The notes under the pieces: generated by a model
Seen by the model: the letters and a program-made list of their open reading frames with translations, nothing else
What the model was told of the DNA's origin: nothing
Databases searched by the model: none
In this document: positions 52,634 through 62,260 of the stretch, piece after piece
Numbering within the stretch: the first letter of the stretch is position 1
Layout of the letters: each line of letters opens with the position of its first letter
Made by a program: the position numbers and the translations under genes
Assembly: GCF_900010755.1 (NCBI RefSeq)
Contig: NZ_CZJT01000088.1
Location: forward strand, 156,720 to 220,719
From: Paeniglutamicibacter antarcticus
Lineage (GTDB): Bacteria; Actinomycetota; Actinomycetes; Actinomycetales; Micrococcaceae
Length of the DNA: 64,000 nt
Direction: 5' to 3'

Positions 52634-54160
52634 ATGCATCGTTCGACAAGAAGCCGCCGCACCGGGGTGCTCGGTGCGCTCCTGATGAGCGCGGTACTTA
52701 CCCTGACTGCTTGCAACGCGGGGTCCACAGGCACCGCCGGTTCCACCGCAGATAAGAGCAAGCTAACTGTGGCGCTTACCGGCGAGCCGGTAAACCTGGA
52801 CTTCACCACCACTGCCGGTGCCGCGATTCCACAAGCAACCATGTCAAACATCTACGAGGGCCTGGTTTCCGTTGATCAAACCGGTTCCATCAAACCGTTG
52901 CTTGCCACTGGATGGGAAACCAGCGGTGACAACAAGTCCTACACATTTACCCTGCAACAGGGCGTCAAATTCTCCAACGGTGCCGACTTTGATGCCAGCG
53001 ATGTGAAGTTCTCGATTGAACGCGTCAAATCCGATGCCTGGCTCAACGGGCTTAAGAGCAAGATGGATGTTGTTGACACCGTCGAGGTGGTTTCCCCGGA
53101 AACCGTCAAGGTTAACCTGAAACGTCCTTCCCAGGCCTGGCTCTATTCCATGACCACCTTGGTAGGTGCCATGTTCGACCCATCCGGTGTGGCTGACCTT
53201 GCCAATAAACCCGTCGGCACCGGGCCCTACGCCTTGGAATCCTGGACCCGCGGCGACTCGATCAAACTCACAGGCCGCGATGACTACTGGGGTATGAAAC
53301 CCGGGATCAATAATGTCACGCTGCGCTACTTCGCCGACGCCATTGCCACCACCAACGCACTGACAAGCGGCGATGTTGACCTGATCTACAACATGCAAGC
53401 TCCGGAACTGCTCTCCAGCTTCCAATCCAATCCGGAATTCCAGGTTCTTGATGGCACCAGCAATGGCGAGATCATCCTTTCAATGAACAACAAGGTAGCC
53501 CCTTTCAACGACAAGCGTGTGCGTCAGGCAGTCATGTATGCGGTGGATCGCAAGGAAGTTCGCGACACTGCGTGGAATGGACTGGGAACCTTGGTCGGTG
53601 GCCCCGTCCCGCCAACGGATCCGTATTACGAAGACCTCAATGACGTTTATCCCTATGACCCGGCAAAGGCCAAGGCCTTGCTCAAGGAAGCGGGCGCCGA
53701 AAACCTGGACATCACCTTCACCGTACCAACCCGCCCCTATGCCACTGCCGTTGCAGAGGTGGTCTTTTCGCAGCTCAAAGAGGTGGGCATCAACGTAAAG
53801 ATCCAAAGCGCCGAATTCCCCGCCGTCTGGCTGGACCAGGTCTTCAACCGCCACGACTACCAAATGTCGGTGGTGTTGGCGGTGGAAGCACGCGACGTGC
53901 TGACCATGTTCAACAACCCGAACTACTACATTGGATACGACAACGCGAAGATCAAGGACGAAGCGGCCCGGGCCGATGAATCCGACGTCACCACCTACAT
54001 TGCCGGGATGAAAAACGTGGTTCGAACCGTCGTCGAAGACGCGGCTTCCGATACCCTGTTCATTTTCCCCAATATCTCAGTGGCCAAGGCCGGATTGAGC
54101 GGAATCGGGGCCAACTCGGTCACCGAAGCGCTTTCCCTGGCACCCATTGCATGGTCATAA
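52634..54160 (+). CDS. peptide ABC transporter substrate-binding lipoprotein (second system)
   Basis: The 508-residue lipoprotein has a basic N-terminus (HRSTRSRR), a lipobox LTLTAC and the family-5 fold, with QGVKFSNGADFDASDVKFSI and RVRQAVMYAVDRKEVRDTAW. It delivers peptides or similar solutes to the two permeases that follow. Three upstream Met codons are in frame; AAGGAA eight bases before ATG 52634 decides. The operon (binding protein, two permeases, fused ATPase) is complete and separate from the system at 37-43 kb. Confidence 0.92.
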   Translation: MHRSTRSRRTGVLGALLMSAVLTLTACNAGSTGTAGSTADKSKLTVALTGEPVNLDFTTTAGAAIPQATMSNIYEGLVSVDQTGSIKPLLATGWETSGDNKSYTFTLQQGVKFSNGADFDASDVKFSIERVKSDAWLNGLKSKMDVVDTVEVVSPETVKVNLKRPSQAWLYSMTTLVGAMFDPSGVADLANKPVGTGPYALESWTRGDSIKLTGRDDYWGMKPGINNVTLRYFADAIATTNALTSGDVDLIYNMQAPELLSSFQSNPEFQVLDGTSNGEIILSMNNKVAPFNDKRVRQAVMYAVDRKEVRDTAWNGLGTLVGGPVPPTDPYYEDLNDVYPYDPAKAKALLKEAGAENLDITFTVPTRPYATAVAEVVFSQLKEVGINVKIQSAEFPAVWLDQVFNRHDYQMSVVLAVEARDVLTMFNNPNYYIGYDNAKIKDEAARADESDVTTYIAGMKNVVRTVVEDAASDTLFIFPNISVAKAGLSGIGANSVTEALSLAPIAWS

Positions 54161-54199
54161 CGATATGGGAAAACCCCGGAATCTAAGTAGGCAGAGTCA

Positions 54200-55147
54200 G
54201 TGTTGATTCGCATTTTCAAGAACTTGGCGCGATTCATCGTGACATTCCTTGCCGCAACGCTTGTGGTCTTTGGCATCATGCGGGTTCTTCCGGGGGACCC
54301 CGCCGCCATTGCAGCGGGGGAGAACGCGACACCGGAAATCGTTGAGCAACTTGCCAAGGAATTCGGCACCGACAGGCCGCTTCCCGTGCAATTTTGGGAT
54401 TGGTTTTCCGGGTTGCTGCGCGGTGACTTTGGGGTCTCCTACGTGACCCGCACAGACATTTCCCCGTTGGTGCTCGACAAGGTGCAGGTCTCGCTGATCC
54501 TTGTCACGCTGGCCATGCTGCTGGCGTTGGCAATAGCCATACCGTTGGGAACCCTCGCCGCTGTACGACACAAGAAAGCCAGCGGCGCTTTGATCTCCGC
54601 GCTCAGCCAATTGGGTATCGCCATCCCTGGATTCCTGCTTGGCATCTTGCTGGTTTCCCTGGTTTCGCTGCGCCTTGGTTGGTTGCCGGCCAACGGATGG
54701 ACCCCGCCGGGTGAAGACTTCGGGGATTTCATTCGACGTATTATTCTTCCGGTGACGGCGTTGGCCGGTGTTCAGTCGGCCATCGTGATGCGGTACGTGC
54801 GCTCGGCAGTCCTCGAAACCATGCACGAGGACTACCTGCGCACCGCCCGGGCCAAGGGCCTCTCTCCGATGAAAGCCCTGCTCAAGCACGGGCTGCGAAA
54901 CGCCGCAATCCCTGTCCTGACGGTCACGAGTGTGCAATTCGCGGCACTGATCATCGGGGCAGTGGTTATTGAACGAGTCTTCGTGATTCCGGGACTGGGT
55001 TCCATGCTGCTCACGGCAGTGGGCAACCGTGACCTGCTCACCGTCCAATCGGTGGTCATGGTGCTTGTCGCCATCACCCTGCTGATCAACCTGATCGTGG
55101 ATGTGCTCTACACGATCCTTGACCCGCGTCTTCGCGCCGCAGATTAG
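54200..55147 (+). CDS. peptide ABC transporter permease (DppB type, second system)
   Basis: The 315-residue permease has six spans, VFGIMRVLPGDPAAIAAGEN after the first span, WFSGLLRGDFGVSYVTRTD and the EAA loop YLRTARAKGLSPMKALLKHG. The start is a GTG with a TTG next to it, 39 bases after the binding-protein gene. Confidence 0.92.
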   Translation: MLIRIFKNLARFIVTFLAATLVVFGIMRVLPGDPAAIAAGENATPEIVEQLAKEFGTDRPLPVQFWDWFSGLLRGDFGVSYVTRTDISPLVLDKVQVSLILVTLAMLLALAIAIPLGTLAAVRHKKASGALISALSQLGIAIPGFLLGILLVSLVSLRLGWLPANGWTPPGEDFGDFIRRIILPVTALAGVQSAIVMRYVRSAVLETMHEDYLRTARAKGLSPMKALLKHGLRNAAIPVLTVTSVQFAALIIGAVVIERVFVIPGLGSMLLTAVGNRDLLTVQSVVMVLVAITLLINLIVDVLYTILDPRLRAAD

Positions 55148-55163
55148 AAACGGGGGAAAACCA

Positions 55164-56039
55164 ATGGGTGCGAACCCCGTTCAACGCAGCACGACTCCAA
55201 CTGTTCGAAGAAAAACAGGTCGGGACGTGAACTTCAACCTGCTGGCAGGAAGCGCCTTGGTGGGTCTGGTGGTGATTGTTGCCGTCCTATCGTTCGTTTG
55301 GACCCCTTATGATCCGGTACGGATCAACCCGCAGGTTAAATTGCAGTTGCCAAGTGCCCAGCACTGGTTGGGCACGGACAACCTGGGCCGCGATCTCTTC
55401 ACTCGCATTCTGGTGGGTGCCCGCATCACGCTGCTGGTCGGCGTGGTTTCGGTGGGAATCGCCGTGCTGATCGGAACGCCGCTTGGCATCTGGGCCGGCA
55501 TGAAACGCGGCGCAGTGGAGGAAATCACCATGCGCGGCGCCGACATCCTTCTGGCATTCCCGGCCCTGCTGCTGGCGATCATGTTCGCCGCGATCTACGG
55601 TGCCTCCACCGTCAGCGCCATGGCCGCGATCGGGCTGGCCTCCGTCCCGGGGTTCGCCCGCGTGGCGCGTGCCGGAACACTGCAGGTCATGAACAGCGAG
55701 TACATATTGGCGGCACGGGCCGCCTCGCAGCGACCGCTGCGTATTGCCCGCCGCCATGTGCTTCCGAACCTTGCAGGAATGCTGATTATCCAGTGTTCGG
55801 TGACCTTTGCACTGGCAGTGCTGGCTGAAGCTGCACTCTCATTTCTTGGCCTGGGCACGCCGCCCCCGGTCCCTTCATGGGGACGCATGCTCCAAGAATC
55901 ACAGCAGTATTGGGGGACCTTCCCGCTGATGGCCATCTTGCCGGGTGTGGCAATTGCCGTCGCGGTGATGGGTTTCAACCTCTTGGGAGATGGATTGCGT
56001 GACAGATTCGATCCGAAACTTGGTAGGGGCAAGGCATGA
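55164..56039 (+). CDS. peptide ABC transporter permease (DppC type, second system)
   Basis: The 291 residues contain the DppC motif HWLGTDNLGRDLFTRILVGA and six spans, with an EAA-loop region YILAARAASQRPLRIARRHV. GGGGGAAAACCA precedes ATG 55164, 16 bases after the DppB-type gene; its stop overlaps the ATPase start. Confidence 0.92.
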   Translation: MGANPVQRSTTPTVRRKTGRDVNFNLLAGSALVGLVVIVAVLSFVWTPYDPVRINPQVKLQLPSAQHWLGTDNLGRDLFTRILVGARITLLVGVVSVGIAVLIGTPLGIWAGMKRGAVEEITMRGADILLAFPALLLAIMFAAIYGASTVSAMAAIGLASVPGFARVARAGTLQVMNSEYILAARAASQRPLRIARRHVLPNLAGMLIIQCSVTFALAVLAEAALSFLGLGTPPPVPSWGRMLQESQQYWGTFPLMAILPGVAIAVAVMGFNLLGDGLRDRFDPKLGRGKA

Positions 56040-57760
56040 GCGAATCACTGCTTGAGGTCAAGGGCCTGAGCATCAGTGCCGGTTCCAAGTCATTGGTTCA
56101 AGACCTCGAATTTTCCATGAGGGTCGGCGAGCGCATTGGCTTGATAGGTGAATCGGGATCCGGGAAATCCTTGACGGCTACGTCCCTGCTGGGTTTGTTG
56201 CCCGATGAGCTCCACGTAAGTGGTGAGGCGAAGCTGCGCGGGGTTGAACACAACCTGTTGTCGGCTCCCGATAAAGTCATGCGGTCCCTCCGTGGAGATG
56301 AAATTTCCATGGTGTTCCAGGAGCCGCTCACGGCTTTGAACCCGTTGATGAGTGTTGGCGCGCAGGTTGCCGAGGTCATGACCCAGCATCGTAAGGTTCC
56401 CCGTCGTGCTGCGGCATCCCGGGCCGTTGAATTGCTGGCCTCGGTGAAACTGCCGGATCCGGCTGTTGCCGCACGGGCCTACCCGCACCAGCTTTCCGGT
56501 GGACAGCGTCAGCGTGTCATGGTGGCGATGGCGCTGGCGAACGACCCGCAGTTGTTGCTCTGTGATGAGCCGACGACTGCCCTTGATGTGACGGTGCAGC
56601 GGCAGGTGCTGGCACTGATCTCGGAACAGGTGCGTGAACGCGGTACAGGTTTGCTGTTCATCACGCACGACCTGGCCGTCGTTGCGAACATGTGCACCAA
56701 GGTGTTGGTGCTCAACAACGGGCGGATTGTTGAAGCGGGGGATATGGAGCAGGTTTTCTCTTCCCCTGCCCATCCCTACACCCGCGCGCTGCTTGCCGCC
56801 AGTGACATGGATGCGACGGATGAACGCGGACGCTTGTTCACTGTTGCCACGGCGGCAGCTTATGTGCCGCCAGTTCCGGGGGAAATCCTCGATCCAGCAG
56901 CTGAAGCCCTTGTTCCTACCGTGCAGGAAACCCCTGGGCAGGTTTCGGCCCGGCAGCCCTTGATCAATGCCTCCGGGCTGGGGCGCACCTACCACCGGGA
57001 ATGGACTTCGCTGTTCGGGCCGCGTCCCGAGGTTCGTGCCTTGCATGATGTCTCATTCATGGTTGAAGCCGGCGAGCGCTTGGGCGTGGTGGGGGAATCC
57101 GGTTCCGGCAAGTCAACGCTGCTGCGCCTGCTGGCAGGTCTTGACCAGCCAACCTCCGGTTCGGTACTGGTGGCCGGGACCCAGGTGGCCGGAGCCAAGG
57201 AAAACCAGCTGGTCGGGTTGCGCCAGCAGCTGCAGATTGTTTTCCAGGACCCCATGGGTTCGCTGGATCCGCGCATGAGGGTCCGGGACATCGTCGAGGA
57301 ACCCTTGCTGGTGCCCGGGCAGAAACTCAATGCCGGGCAACGTGCGGCCGAGGTTTCCACAATGCTGGAGGCGGTGGGCCTGGACGCGGATGCTGCCGAT
57401 CGCTACCCCCACCAGTTCTCCGGCGGACAGCGCCAACGGATCTCCATTGCCCGCGCCCTGATTTGCAAGCCCCGGTTGTTGATTGCCGATGAGCCGGTCT
57501 CCGCATTGGATGTATCGGTGCGTGCACAGGTACTGAACCTGCTCGCGGACCTGGTGGATGAATACGCGCTCACCTTGGTGTTCGTCTCCCACGATCTGGC
57601 CGTGGTGCGGCACCTGTGCGACCGCGTGGTGGTGATGAAGGACGGCGAGATCGTTGAGTCGGGCAGCACCGAGGAAATCTACAATAACCCGCAGCATCCC
57701 TACACCCGGGAACTGATCGCCAGTTCGATGAGCTTGCGGGAACAGGTGGCCAATCCATGA
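56036..57760 (+). CDS. peptide ABC transporter fused ATPase (second system)
   Basis: The 574-residue protein has two nucleotide-binding domains: GESGSGKS with LSGGQRQRVMVAMAL and LLCDEPTTALDVTV, then a second GESGSGKST with FSGGQRQRISIARAL and LLIADEPVSALDVSV. It overlaps the permease by four bases and the next small membrane gene by four, so the transcript continues. Confidence 0.93.
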   Translation: MSESLLEVKGLSISAGSKSLVQDLEFSMRVGERIGLIGESGSGKSLTATSLLGLLPDELHVSGEAKLRGVEHNLLSAPDKVMRSLRGDEISMVFQEPLTALNPLMSVGAQVAEVMTQHRKVPRRAAASRAVELLASVKLPDPAVAARAYPHQLSGGQRQRVMVAMALANDPQLLLCDEPTTALDVTVQRQVLALISEQVRERGTGLLFITHDLAVVANMCTKVLVLNNGRIVEAGDMEQVFSSPAHPYTRALLAASDMDATDERGRLFTVATAAAYVPPVPGEILDPAAEALVPTVQETPGQVSARQPLINASGLGRTYHREWTSLFGPRPEVRALHDVSFMVEAGERLGVVGESGSGKSTLLRLLAGLDQPTSGSVLVAGTQVAGAKENQLVGLRQQLQIVFQDPMGSLDPRMRVRDIVEEPLLVPGQKLNAGQRAAEVSTMLEAVGLDADAADRYPHQFSGGQRQRISIARALICKPRLLIADEPVSALDVSVRAQVLNLLADLVDEYALTLVFVSHDLAVVRHLCDRVVVMKDGEIVESGSTEEIYNNPQHPYTRELIASSMSLREQVANP

Positions 57761-58167
57761 GGCCGGACAAGCAAACGCAGAAGCGGGAAATGAGAAAGTT
57801 CCTGGGCGTCGCAATCATTGGATTACTTTTCATGGTGGCGGGCATCGCGGTGCTCCTGGTTCCGGTGACCCAGGGTCGGTTCATGGCGGCCGGCGCGGCC
57901 GTGTTTGGAGCTGCCTGCGCAGGAATCGGAATCGTGCAGATGATTGCCCTGAAGCGTGGAGCCAAACCGCATCACGCGGCCATGGCTTGGATGGCTGTGT
58001 TGTTCGGCTTTGGGTGCCTGTTGATTGCCGTGGGTGCATTTCAAGGTACCGACACGGACTTCAGCCTGCGGCATCCGCGGTGGGCCGGCATCGTCTTTGG
58101 CTCGCTCGGTGCCCTGGCCTTCGGCGGGGGCGGCATCTACCTGTTGCTGAAGGGCCCGCCCAAGTGA
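57757..58167 (+). CDS. small four-span membrane protein at end of transporter operon
   Basis: The 136 residues have a charged start (RPDKQTQKREMRKF) and four spans (about 16-36, 42-62, 74-92 and 106-132). Its ATG overlaps the ATPase stop, so it is translated with the transporter. No function is recognised; it may be a passenger. Confidence 0.6.
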   Translation: MRPDKQTQKREMRKFLGVAIIGLLFMVAGIAVLLVPVTQGRFMAAGAAVFGAACAGIGIVQMIALKRGAKPHHAAMAWMAVLFGFGCLLIAVGAFQGTDTDFSLRHPRWAGIVFGSLGALAFGGGGIYLLLKGPPK

Positions 58168-58227
58168 CCGGCACCGTCCGGGGATGTCCACGGGCATGCC
58201 GCGGCAACCGATGTCTAAGCCTCCGCG

Positions 58228-58380
58228 ATGGACCCGGCGCTCGCCGACACCGCCGCGAATTGCGAGCATTACGGCATCGGCCTTGAGGCTGGCGCAAACT
58301 GCGTCATCGTCGAGGCGAAACGGGGTGATTCGTCCTGGTACGCGGCGCGTTCCTGGCCTCACTGCCGGGAGCCGAAGTGA
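58228..58380 (+). pseudogene. YbaK/EbsC-type aminoacyl-tRNA deacylase fragment
   Basis: A 50-codon frame reads MDPALADTAANCEHYGIGLE, then ANCVIVEAKRGDSSWYAA. This is the start-proximal pattern of actinobacterial YbaK-like deacylases (ADTA.FCEHYG...SANCVVVA.KRG...YAA) and then changes to unrelated sequence (RSWPHCREPK). The rest of the domain is absent. It lies just upstream of purN, at the end of the inserted block. Confidence 0.55.
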
Positions 58381-58467
58381 TCACCCTGGTCAAACGGCAG
58401 CAAGCCTGAGCTGCGCGGCGGCTACACACGGAGAGCCATGTTTGTCAGCCGTCCCTGGGTGAACAAC

Positions 58468-58473
58468 TAAACT
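58468..58473 (+). promoter_or_regulatory. -10 element of purN, leaderless spacing
   Basis: TAAACT ends seven bases before the purN ATG at 58481 and no ribosome site is present, as at kynA and the TSUP gene. Confidence 0.45.
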
Positions 58474-58480
58474 TGTACCC

Positions 58481-59047
58481 ATGCGCATCGTAGTTCTTGT
58501 CTCAGGTACCGGGTCCAATCTCCAGTCGGTCATCGACGCAGTCGCCGACGGGTCGTTGAAAAACGTCGAGATCGCCGCGGTTGGTGCCGACAAGCACGGC
58601 ACCTACGGGGTGGAACGCTCCGCGGCTGCGGGTATTGAAACCTTCGTGGTGAATTTCAAGGACTTCGCCGAGCGCGCCGACTGGAACCACGCTCTGACCG
58701 AAAAATGCCTTTCCTACGCACCGGACTACGTCGTGTCCTCGGGCTTCATGCGCATTGTCGGTACGGAATTCATCAATGCCTTTGACGGCACGTACATCAA
58801 CACGCACCCGGCCCTGCTGCCGTCATTCCCGGGCGCCCACGGTGTTCGCGACGCCATGGCCTACGGCGTCAAGGTCACCGGCTGCACCGTGCACATTGCC
58901 GATGCAGGCGTGGACACCGGTCCGATCCTGCGCCAGGAAGCAGTGGACATCCTCGATGACGACACCGAGGACACCCTGCACGAACGCATCAAGGTAGTCG
59001 AGCGCCGCCTGCTGATCCAGACCCTCGCGGACCTGGCTGCCAAGTAA
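58481..59047 (+). CDS. purN: phosphoribosylglycinamide formyltransferase
   Basis: The 188-residue enzyme transfers a formyl group from 10-formyl-THF to GAR in purine synthesis. It shows IVVLVSGTGSNLQSVIDAV at the N-terminus, the active-site YINTHPALLPSFPGAHG with catalytic Asn and His, and ADAGVDTGPIL with the catalytic Asp. Length and motifs are complete. purH, often next, is not here; a convergent alpha-mannosidase follows instead. Confidence 0.95.
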   Translation: MRIVVLVSGTGSNLQSVIDAVADGSLKNVEIAAVGADKHGTYGVERSAAAGIETFVVNFKDFAERADWNHALTEKCLSYAPDYVVSSGFMRIVGTEFINAFDGTYINTHPALLPSFPGAHGVRDAMAYGVKVTGCTVHIADAGVDTGPILRQEAVDILDDDTEDTLHERIKVVERRLLIQTLADLAAK

Positions 59048-59160
59048 CCTCGAAGTCAATGCGGCAAGGGACAACCGATCTTTGCCACAGGGCCCCCGCC
59101 CGTTCCCGCCGTGCGCCGCAGGGGGTTACGCAGTATCCGGCGCCAACGCCCCAAGGAAAG

Positions 59161-59207
59161 GGTGTGCGGTGTGTGGCCGACCGATGGTCGGCCACACACC
59201 GCACACC
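59161..59207. terminator. 22-bp perfect hairpin, bidirectional terminator
   Basis: The 22 bases at 59161-59182 (GGTGTGCGGT...GGCCGACC) pair perfectly with 59186-59207 around GAT, followed by CTGTTTG. It separates purN from the convergent mannosidase gene. Confidence 0.85.
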
Positions 59208-59227
59208 CTGTTTGCCACGTGAAGCTG

Positions 59228-62200
59228 TTAGCCCTTGAGGCTGAAGCGCAGCGTGCGCACCTCGAAGGCCGTCAGCGCGATGGCTACCGAACCATCGGTG
59301 TGATCGACGGTGCCCTCGGCACCTTCAATGGCATCTTCCAGCAGGGTGATAGCCGAGGCGCCGTCCACCGGGCGGTGGACGTTCACGGAGCCGGCGGCCC
59401 GGCGGCCCAGAGACTCGTACACGCGGACCACCAAGTCACCGGACTGATCGCCCGCCAGCTTGACGCTGGAAAGCACGATTCCCGTGCCCTCCACGGTGAC
59501 CAGCGGCTCGAAGCCATGGGCACCGGTGAGCGTGCGTTCCGCGGTGTTCAGCAGTGCGCCGGCCTCGGTCGCCGAGGCGATGTCGGCGCCGATGACCAGG
59601 CCGTAGCGGTGGCTTTGGATGCCCTGGTCGGTTTCCGGATCCGGGAAGCGCGGGGCGCGCAGCAGCGACAGGCGCACGTTGGTCATCACGCCGGTATCGG
59701 TGGAATCGCGGGTGACATCGAAACCGTAGATGGAATCGTTGATCAGCGCGGCGCCGAAGCCCGGCTCCTCGGCCAGCACAAAGCGGTGCATCGAGGTCTC
59801 GAACTTCGCCGCCTCCCAGCTGGTGTTCACGTGGGTGACGCGCTTGTGGTAACCGAACTGGGTTTCCGCAATTGCGTGTTCGGCGCGGATATCCAGCGGG
59901 AACGCGACCTTCAAGAACTTCTCGGTCTCGTGCCAGTCGGTCACCTGCTCGATCTGCAGCACGCGGGAACCCGGTGCCAGGGTCAGCTCCTGGCGCAGGG
60001 TGGAGGCGGAGAAGCTGCGCTCGATGACAACGCGGGCGGTGCCGTCTGAATCGGTGGACAGCGTGATCGTATCGAGTTCGCGCAGGTCGGTGACCTGGTT
60101 GCGGTAGTACTTGTCCACGTCCCAGGCATCCCACATGTTCGGGAAGTCCTGGTGCAGCTGCAACAGGTTGGCCTCGGTGCCCATCGCGATGGTTTCGCGG
60201 CCGGTTGCATGGTCAACCGCGGAGGTGATCAGGCCTTCGCGCGAAATCACGATGGTGACCAGGGCGTTGGAAAGCACGAAGCCCTCCGCGGACTCGGTGG
60301 CGCTCACGGTATCGGCGACCGGGGCCAGCTTGGCCACTGCCACGGCCCCGCCGGTGCGGATGCCCGAGCGGGTGAACGGCGCCGCGTTCAACGCGATCGG
60401 GGTCTCCCCGGTGCCCACCAGTGCGCCCTGCGCGGCGGCGATGATGGCCTCGACGGCCTGGGTGACGTGTGCGTATTCGGCAACCACCTCGCGGTGGACC
60501 CAAGCGATGGAGGTGCCCGGCAGGATGTCGTGGAACTGGTTGAGCAGCACCGTCTTCCAGAGCGCGTCGATTTCCTCGTGCGGATACTCGAGTCCGCAGT
60601 ACACGGCAGCGGTGGCGGACCACAGTTCGGCCTCAACCAGCAGGTGCTCGGTGCGGCGGTTTCCCTGCTTGGTCTGGTGCTGGGAAGTCAGCGTGGCGCG
60701 GTGCAGCTCAAGGTAGAGCTCGCCCACCCATACCGGCGGGTTTTCCAGCTCGGACTTGGCGCGTTCAAAGAAGGTGTCGGGGTGTTCCCACGTCACGGTG
60801 GCGCTGCCCTCGAGGTCGGCCAGGCGGCGTGCCTTGCCGGTCATCTCGCGGGTGGTGCCGCCGCCGCCATCGCCCCAACCCACCGGTGCAATGGAACCGG
60901 TGGCATGGCGGGATTCGCGGAACTGGCGGGAGGCGCGGGCCACCTCCTCACCCGAAAGCTGCGAGTTGTAGGTGTCCATCGACGGGAAGTGGCTGAAGAT
61001 GCGTGATCCGTCGATGCCTTCCCAGTTGAAGGTGTGGTGCGGGAACTTGTTCTGCTGGTTCCAGGAGATCTTCTGGGTGAAGAACCACTTGAAACCCGCA
61101 CGCCTCATCAGCTGCGGCAGTGCGGGGGAGTAGCCAAAGGAGTCCGGCAGCCAGACGCCGGCGGAGGTCACGCCGAATTCCTCGCGGAAGAACTTCTGGC
61201 CGTAGTGGAACTGGCGGACCAGGGATTCACCCGAGGGCATCACGGTGTCGGATTCGACCCACATGCCGCCCAGCGGGAGGAAGCGGCCCGAAGCCACCGC
61301 CTCCTTGACGCGGTTGTAGACCTCAGGGCGGTGCTCCTTGATCCAGGCGTACTGCTGGGCGCTGGACATGCCGTAGAGGAAGTCCTCGTCATAGCCGAGC
61401 ATTTCCACCATGGAAGAGGAGGTGCGGGCCACCTTGCGGATGGTTTCGCGCACCGGCCACAGCCAGGCGGAGTCGATGTGGGAATGGCCCACGGCTGAGA
61501 TGCGGTGCGCGGATTCGTCGGCGCGCTTGGCGAGAACCCCGACGAGTTCGGCGCGGGCCGCTGGCGCGGTTTCCGTGATGCGCTGCAGGTCCAGCATATC
61601 CAGGGCGTTGTCCAGGGCCTGCAGGATCCGCATGCGGCGCGGACCCTCGGGAAGTTCGGCCTGGAGCTCCAGTAACACCTCGAGGTCCAGCGAGAGCTCG
61701 TGAACCTCGGGTTCGAAGATTGCCAGGTCCATGCGGCGGGTGGTGTACAGCTTGCGCGAGGACGAGGTCTGGATGTCGCCTTCGTCGGTGGGAAGGAACG
61801 GGTGGTAGTCAAGAAGCACCGGGTTGGCGGCCGCCTCGATGAAGTACTCGACCTCTTCTTCGCCCTCGGCAACATCCGCCACGGGGATCCACTGGTTGCG
61901 AGGGTTGATCGACTTCACCGTGGTGCCGGTGTTGCGGTAAACCAGGCCCTCGCATTGGAAACCCGTCATGTTCTTGTCGAAGCCGAGGTCAACCAGGGCT
62001 TCGACGCGTTTGCCGGCCCAGGCTGCGGGAACTGTGCCGCGCAGGCGGAACCAAGTTGTTCCCCAGGCCGCGCCCCAGGCGGTGCCCACCTGGTAGCCGG
62101 TGTATTCAAGGCCGAGCGCCTCGGCCGGTGCAATCGGCTCGCCGGGCAGCTCGCGCCAGTCGACCTCCAGCGGGGTGGAGACCGGGTGGATGGCGGGGCG

Positions 62201-62260
62201 GATACGTTCATCGAGGACTCGCTTGACTCGTCCGAGGGTCAAGGGGATGTCATCATGCAT
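59228..62260 (-). CDS. alpha-mannosidase, glycoside hydrolase family 38
   Basis: The 1010-residue enzyme has the GH38 domains in order. An N-terminal ancillary domain (1-245) leads to the catalytic barrel with GHSHIDSAWLWPVRE (zinc His and Asp), LPLGGMWVESDTVMPSGES and VWLPDSFGYSPALP, where Asp is the nucleophile. A central helical domain and C-terminal beta domains follow, with ESLGRRAAGSVNV near the end. It releases alpha-mannose from oligosaccharides in the cytoplasm; no signal peptide is seen. GAAAGG precedes the ATG. The divergent neighbour is a BadF/NagK-type sugar kinase. Confidence 0.95.
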   Translation of the reverse strand: MHDDIPLTLGRVKRVLDERIRPAIHPVSTPLEVDWRELPGEPIAPAEALGLEYTGYQVGTAWGAAWGTTWFRLRGTVPAAWAGKRVEALVDLGFDKNMTGFQCEGLVYRNTGTTVKSINPRNQWIPVADVAEGEEEVEYFIEAAANPVLLDYHPFLPTDEGDIQTSSSRKLYTTRRMDLAIFEPEVHELSLDLEVLLELQAELPEGPRRMRILQALDNALDMLDLQRITETAPAARAELVGVLAKRADESAHRISAVGHSHIDSAWLWPVRETIRKVARTSSSMVEMLGYDEDFLYGMSSAQQYAWIKEHRPEVYNRVKEAVASGRFLPLGGMWVESDTVMPSGESLVRQFHYGQKFFREEFGVTSAGVWLPDSFGYSPALPQLMRRAGFKWFFTQKISWNQQNKFPHHTFNWEGIDGSRIFSHFPSMDTYNSQLSGEEVARASRQFRESRHATGSIAPVGWGDGGGGTTREMTGKARRLADLEGSATVTWEHPDTFFERAKSELENPPVWVGELYLELHRATLTSQHQTKQGNRRTEHLLVEAELWSATAAVYCGLEYPHEEIDALWKTVLLNQFHDILPGTSIAWVHREVVAEYAHVTQAVEAIIAAAQGALVGTGETPIALNAAPFTRSGIRTGGAVAVAKLAPVADTVSATESAEGFVLSNALVTIVISREGLITSAVDHATGRETIAMGTEANLLQLHQDFPNMWDAWDVDKYYRNQVTDLRELDTITLSTDSDGTARVVIERSFSASTLRQELTLAPGSRVLQIEQVTDWHETEKFLKVAFPLDIRAEHAIAETQFGYHKRVTHVNTSWEAAKFETSMHRFVLAEEPGFGAALINDSIYGFDVTRDSTDTGVMTNVRLSLLRAPRFPDPETDQGIQSHRYGLVIGADIASATEAGALLNTAERTLTGAHGFEPLVTVEGTGIVLSSVKLAGDQSGDLVVRVYESLGRRAAGSVNVHRPVDGASAITLLEDAIEGAEGTVDHTDGSVAIALTAFEVRTLRFSLKG

